NCBI GenBank assembly: GCA_043743145.1
Contig: JAYTXC010000232.1
Location: 1-7,877, forward strand
Source of the DNA: JANYGA01 sp043743145
Lineage (GTDB): Bacteria; Vulcanimicrobiota; Vulcanimicrobiia; Vulcanimicrobiales; Vulcanimicrobiaceae
DNA length: 7,877 nucleotides
Reading direction: 5' to 3'
The translations under genes were made by a program, and so were the position numbers. Of the stretch, positions 5,296-7,877 are shown piece by piece (positions within the stretch are counted from its first letter, which is position 1; the number at the start of each line of letters is the position of its first letter). A model generated the notes under the pieces. It was not told the DNA's origin. It worked only from the letters and a program-made list of their open reading frames with translations, and searched no databases.

Positions 5296-7697
5296 GACGT
5301 GTGTGCCGTCCAGGTCCAGTCGCGAATCTCGGGCATGTCGTCGCCATAGGCGCGAATATATTGCCGATGCTCGCCAAGTTTATCGAGGAAACGCTGCCGC
5401 GCGTGCCCTGCCGCCGCGCCGAGCGATGGCACGCGATCGATGGCATCGATCGCCAAGTGGAAGCGGTCGAGTCCGTTCTGCACCGTCATATCGAACGGCG
5501 TCGTGGTCGTGCCTTCTTCGTTGTAGCCGTGCACGTGAAAGTTCGCGTGATTCTGGCGTTTGTACGTCAGGCGATGGACGAGCGTCGGATAGCCGTGGAA
5601 CGCAAAGATAACCGGTTTATCGCGCGTGAAGATCGCATCGAAATCGGCATCTCCGAGACCGTGTGGATGCACCGACTGCGGCTGTAACGACATGAGATCG
5701 ACCACGTTGACCACGCGAATCTTTAAGTGCGGGACGTACGTGCGCAAGGCGTCTACGGCGGCGAGCGTTTCGAGCGTCGGAACGTCGCCCGCGCACGCGA
5801 GCACCACGTCGGGTTCGATGCCGTCGTCGTTGCTGGCCCACGACCAAATGCCGACGCCTTGCGCGCAGTGCCGAATCGCGGCGTCCATGTCGAGCCATTG
5901 CAGTTCGGGTTGCTTCCCGGCAACGATCACGTTGATATAATTATGACTTCGCAAACAATGATCGGCGATCGCCAGAAGGGTGTTTGCATCGGGCGGTAGG
6001 TAGACGCGCACCACATCGGCTTTTTTGTTCACCACGTGATCGATAAAGCCCGGATCTTGATGACTGAAGCCGTTCTGATCTTGCCGCCAAACGTGTGAGG
6101 TCAAGAGATAATTCAACGACGCGATCGGCCGCCGCCATGGGAGCTTGCGCGAAACCTTCAGCCATTTCGCATGTTGGTTGAACATGGAGTCGATGATGTG
6201 GATGAACGCTTCGTAGCACGAGAAAAGACCGTGTCTGCCGGTGAGCAAATAGCCTTCGAGCCACCCCTGACACGTATGCTCGCTCAGGATCTCCATCACG
6301 CGCCCGGTCGCCGAGAGTCGATCGTCGCTCGGGAGAATGATGCCGCTCGTCATGCGACTCGTCACGTCGAAGATCGCATCGAGTCGGTTCGATGCGGTCT
6401 CGTCGGGTCCGAAAACGCGAAACGATGTTGGATTACGCACGACGATATCGCGAACGAACGCTCCGAGGACGCGCGTCGATTCCGCGGTCTTCGCACCGGG
6501 CGTCGGCACGTCCACGGCATACGCACAGAAATCGGGGAAGCGCAGATCGCGCATGACGAGTCCGCCGTTTGCATGCGGATTCGCGCTCATCCGCCGTTCG
6601 CCCGAAGGCGCGAGTGCGGCGAGTTCGGGAACGAGCGCGCCGTCGCGATCGAAAAGTTCGTCCGGGCGATAACTGCGAAGCCACGCTTCGAGTTGCGCGC
6701 GATGTGCGGCATCGGTCCGCACGTTGGCAAGCGGCACTTGATGCGAGCGCCACGTTCCCTCCACCGCGTGGCCGTCCACGACTTTTGGCCCGGTCCAGCC
6801 TTTGGGTGATACGAGCACGAGCATCGGCCAACGTGGCCGGAGGAAGAAGCCTTTCGTGCGTGCGTCGTGTTGGATTTCACGAATCCGCGCGATCGCGCGC
6901 GCGAGTTTCGATGCCATCGCGCGATGCATCGCCTCGGGTTCGTGCCCCGCGACGAAGTGCGGTTCGTAGCCGTACCCGCGCAAGAGTTCGCGTAATTCGT
7001 CTTCGGGAATTCGCGCGAGCACGGTCGGTTCGGCGATCTTATAACCGTTGAGATGGAGGATCGGCAGCACCGCTCCGTCGTTGACCGGGTTGAGAAATTT
7101 GTTGCCGTGCCACGATGCCGCGAGAGCGCCCGTCTCGGCTTCGCCGTCGCCGATGACACAACACGCAATGAGGTCCGGATTATCGAAAACGGCACCGTAC
7201 GCGTGGAGCAGTGCGTAGCCGAGTTCGCCGCCCTCGTGAATCGAGCCGGGCGTCTCCGGCGACGCGTGGCTCGGAATTCCGCCGGGAAACGAGAATTGTT
7301 TGAAGAGTCGCGCCATGCCGTCGGTATCGCGGGAGACGTGCGGATAGATCTCGCTGTACGTCCCTTCGAGATAGGTGTTTGCAACGACACCCGGCCCACC
7401 GTGGCCCGGACCCGCGATGTATATTGCATCGAGATCGAGCGCGGCCACGAGCCGATTCATATGCGCGTAAATAAAATTTAGGCCCGGCGTCGTTCCCCAG
7501 TGCCCGAGCAACCGCGGTTTGACGTGCTCGGCGAGCAGCGGTTCGCGCAAGAGCGGGTTCGCGAGCAGATAGATCTGCCCGACGGAGAGATAGTTCGCCG
7601 CGCGCCAATATGCGTCGATCTTCCGAAGGTCTTCTGGGGAAAGCGTCTCGAGATCCGTCGTCGATGCGATCATGATCGGCCGTTCTTTCTGCCTCAT
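5292..7697 (-). CDS. xfp: Xylulose-5-phosphate/fructose-6-phosphate phosphoketolase
   Basis: This 801-residue thiamine-diphosphate enzyme splits xylulose 5-phosphate or fructose 6-phosphate with inorganic phosphate into acetyl phosphate plus glyceraldehyde 3-phosphate or erythrose 4-phosphate. The length is normal for the family. Visible motifs, in order: Y-W-R-A-A-N-Y-L-S-V-G-Q-I-Y (30-43), G-H-W-G-T (65-69), G-P-G-H-G-G-P (96-102), H-E-G-G-E-L-G-Y (154-161), the cofactor-binding G-D-G-E-A-E-T-G (183-190), N-G-Y-K-I (217-221), S-P-K-G-W-T-G-P (297-304), F-G-P-D-E-T (429-434), E-G-Y-L-L-T-G-R-H-G (481-490, including the catalytic-type Glu481), F-S-H-Q-D-P-G-F (544-551) and H-G-Y-P-T-L-V-H-R (701-709). 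I prefer ATG 7697 because it overlaps the ATPase stop as ATGA, the style of this operon; ATG 7673 would remove eight residues without touching the domain. Its product feeds the acetate kinase encoded directly downstream. Dual substrate use is known for the family and cannot be read from sequence. Confidence 0.97.
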   Translation of the reverse strand: MRQKERPIMIASTTDLETLSPEDLRKIDAYWRAANYLSVGQIYLLANPLLREPLLAEHVKPRLLGHWGTTPGLNFIYAHMNRLVAALDLDAIYIAGPGHGGPGVVANTYLEGTYSEIYPHVSRDTDGMARLFKQFSFPGGIPSHASPETPGSIHEGGELGYALLHAYGAVFDNPDLIACCVIGDGEAETGALAASWHGNKFLNPVNDGAVLPILHLNGYKIAEPTVLARIPEDELRELLRGYGYEPHFVAGHEPEAMHRAMASKLARAIARIREIQHDARTKGFFLRPRWPMLVLVSPKGWTGPKVVDGHAVEGTWRSHQVPLANVRTDAAHRAQLEAWLRSYRPDELFDRDGALVPELAALAPSGERRMSANPHANGGLVMRDLRFPDFCAYAVDVPTPGAKTAESTRVLGAFVRDIVVRNPTSFRVFGPDETASNRLDAIFDVTSRMTSGIILPSDDRLSATGRVMEILSEHTCQGWLEGYLLTGRHGLFSCYEAFIHIIDSMFNQHAKWLKVSRKLPWRRPIASLNYLLTSHVWRQDQNGFSHQDPGFIDHVVNKKADVVRVYLPPDANTLLAIADHCLRSHNYINVIVAGKQPELQWLDMDAAIRHCAQGVGIWSWASNDDGIEPDVVLACAGDVPTLETLAAVDALRTYVPHLKIRVVNVVDLMSLQPQSVHPHGLGDADFDAIFTRDKPVIFAFHGYPTLVHRLTYKRQNHANFHVHGYNEEGTTTTPFDMTVQNGLDRFHLAIDAIDRVPSLGAAAGHARQRFLDKLGEHRQYIRAYGDDMPEIRDWTWTAHTS

Positions 7698-7876
7698 CGT
7701 TCGAGACGTAGGCTACGCAGGCGCAACGCGTTGGTAATCACCGAGACTGAGCTCAACGACATCGCGAGCGCGGCAACCGCGGGAGTGAGCAGAATCCCAA
7801 AACTCGGATACAGCACGCCCGCTGCAATCGGAATGCCGAGCGCGTTGTAGAGAAACGCGAACACGAGATTTTGGCG
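7694..7876 (-). CDS. copA: Cu+-transporting P1B-type ATPase, C-terminal end (partial)
   Basis: The last 60 codons of a heavy-metal P-type ATPase; the rest lies beyond the window. Two membrane helices are present. The first contains L-Y-N-A-L-G-I-P, matching the YN-x4-P element of helix 7. The second fits the helix-8 signature of the Cu+ exporting P1B-1 group, P-x6-M-x2-SS-x2-V-x2-N-(S/A)-LRLR, at residues 32-54 of the fragment; zinc and cobalt ATPases have different residues here. Cu+ export from the cytoplasm is therefore the best call, though the CPC motif of helix 6 and any N-terminal metal-binding domains cannot be seen. The protein ends S-L-R-L-E-R and its TGA (7694-7696) overlaps the xfp ATG. 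It is the most upstream operon member visible, so the promoter lies outside the window. Confidence 0.9.
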   Translation of the reverse strand, partial: RQNLVFAFLYNALGIPIAAGVLYPSFGILLTPAVAALAMSLSSVSVITNALRLRSLRLER

Positions 7877-7877
7877 A

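Noticed and set aside
4847..5611. Long plus-strand open frame (254 codons) opposite ackA and xfp
   Set aside because: The translation is rich in Arg, Ser and Cys with no recognisable domain, and it spans two strongly supported genes on the other strand. It is a GC-rich shadow frame.
6587..7429. Minus-strand open frame of 280 codons overlapping xfp
   Set aside because: Same strand, wrong frame within xfp; composition is dominated by Arg and Ser, while the xfp frame holds every phosphoketolase motif.
1..7877. CRISPR arrays, tRNA or rRNA genes, insertion sequences, phage or defence genes
   Set aside because: I saw no regularly spaced repeats, no tRNA-like cloverleaf, no terminal inverted repeats and no transposase or nuclease motifs; coding sequence fills nearly the whole window.

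Overview
The window is about 60% GC, gene-dense, and carries two converging transcription units with no gene-free stretch longer than a few tens of bases. The organism cannot be named from this sequence. The protein style (short GTG/TTG-tolerant starts, NTGA overlaps, frequent CGATCG hexamers) suggests a high-GC, probably environmental bacterium. Candidatus Eremiobacterota or a similar deep lineage is my guess at low confidence; a proteobacterium or actinobacterium is not excluded.

Plus-strand unit (1-1699): the 3' end of a calcineurin-like metallophosphoesterase gene, interrupted by an in-frame TAG; an ECF-type sigma factor whose start lies inside the phosphoesterase end; and a membrane-anchored zinc-binding anti-sigma factor that overlaps the sigma gene by ATGA. 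The last two form a standard signal-responsive transcription switch.

Minus-strand unit (7877 down to 1716), in transcription order: the C-terminal end of a CopA-type Cu+ P-type ATPase; xfp (xylulose-5-phosphate/fructose-6-phosphate phosphoketolase); a single 747-codon gene joining acetate kinase to an Acg-type nitroreductase; a DUF6544-like protein with one N-terminal membrane helix; and a four-helix membrane protein broken by one extra T. The first four genes are joined by 4-nt overlaps (ATGA, GTGA, ATGA) and the last follows after 4 nt, so this reads as one translationally coupled operon. Xfp makes acetyl phosphate from sugar phosphates and AckA turns it into acetate plus ATP, so the metabolic core is a phosphoketolase-acetate ATP-yielding shunt. 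The flanking genes (copper export, an Acg-like flavoprotein, envelope proteins) hint at a redox, low-oxygen or metal-stress setting; that is inference.

The most interesting object is the AckA-nitroreductase fusion. The joint contains what looks like a worn-out Tat/lipoprotein signal peptide (R-G-R-F-L, an Ala-rich core, then L-P-S-C) with no ATG, GTG or TTG in front of it. Either the signal peptide has become a linker, or the fusion comes from a lost stop/start or a sequence error. Two further lesions (the TAG and the homopolymer indel) mean base-calling error must be kept in mind throughout.
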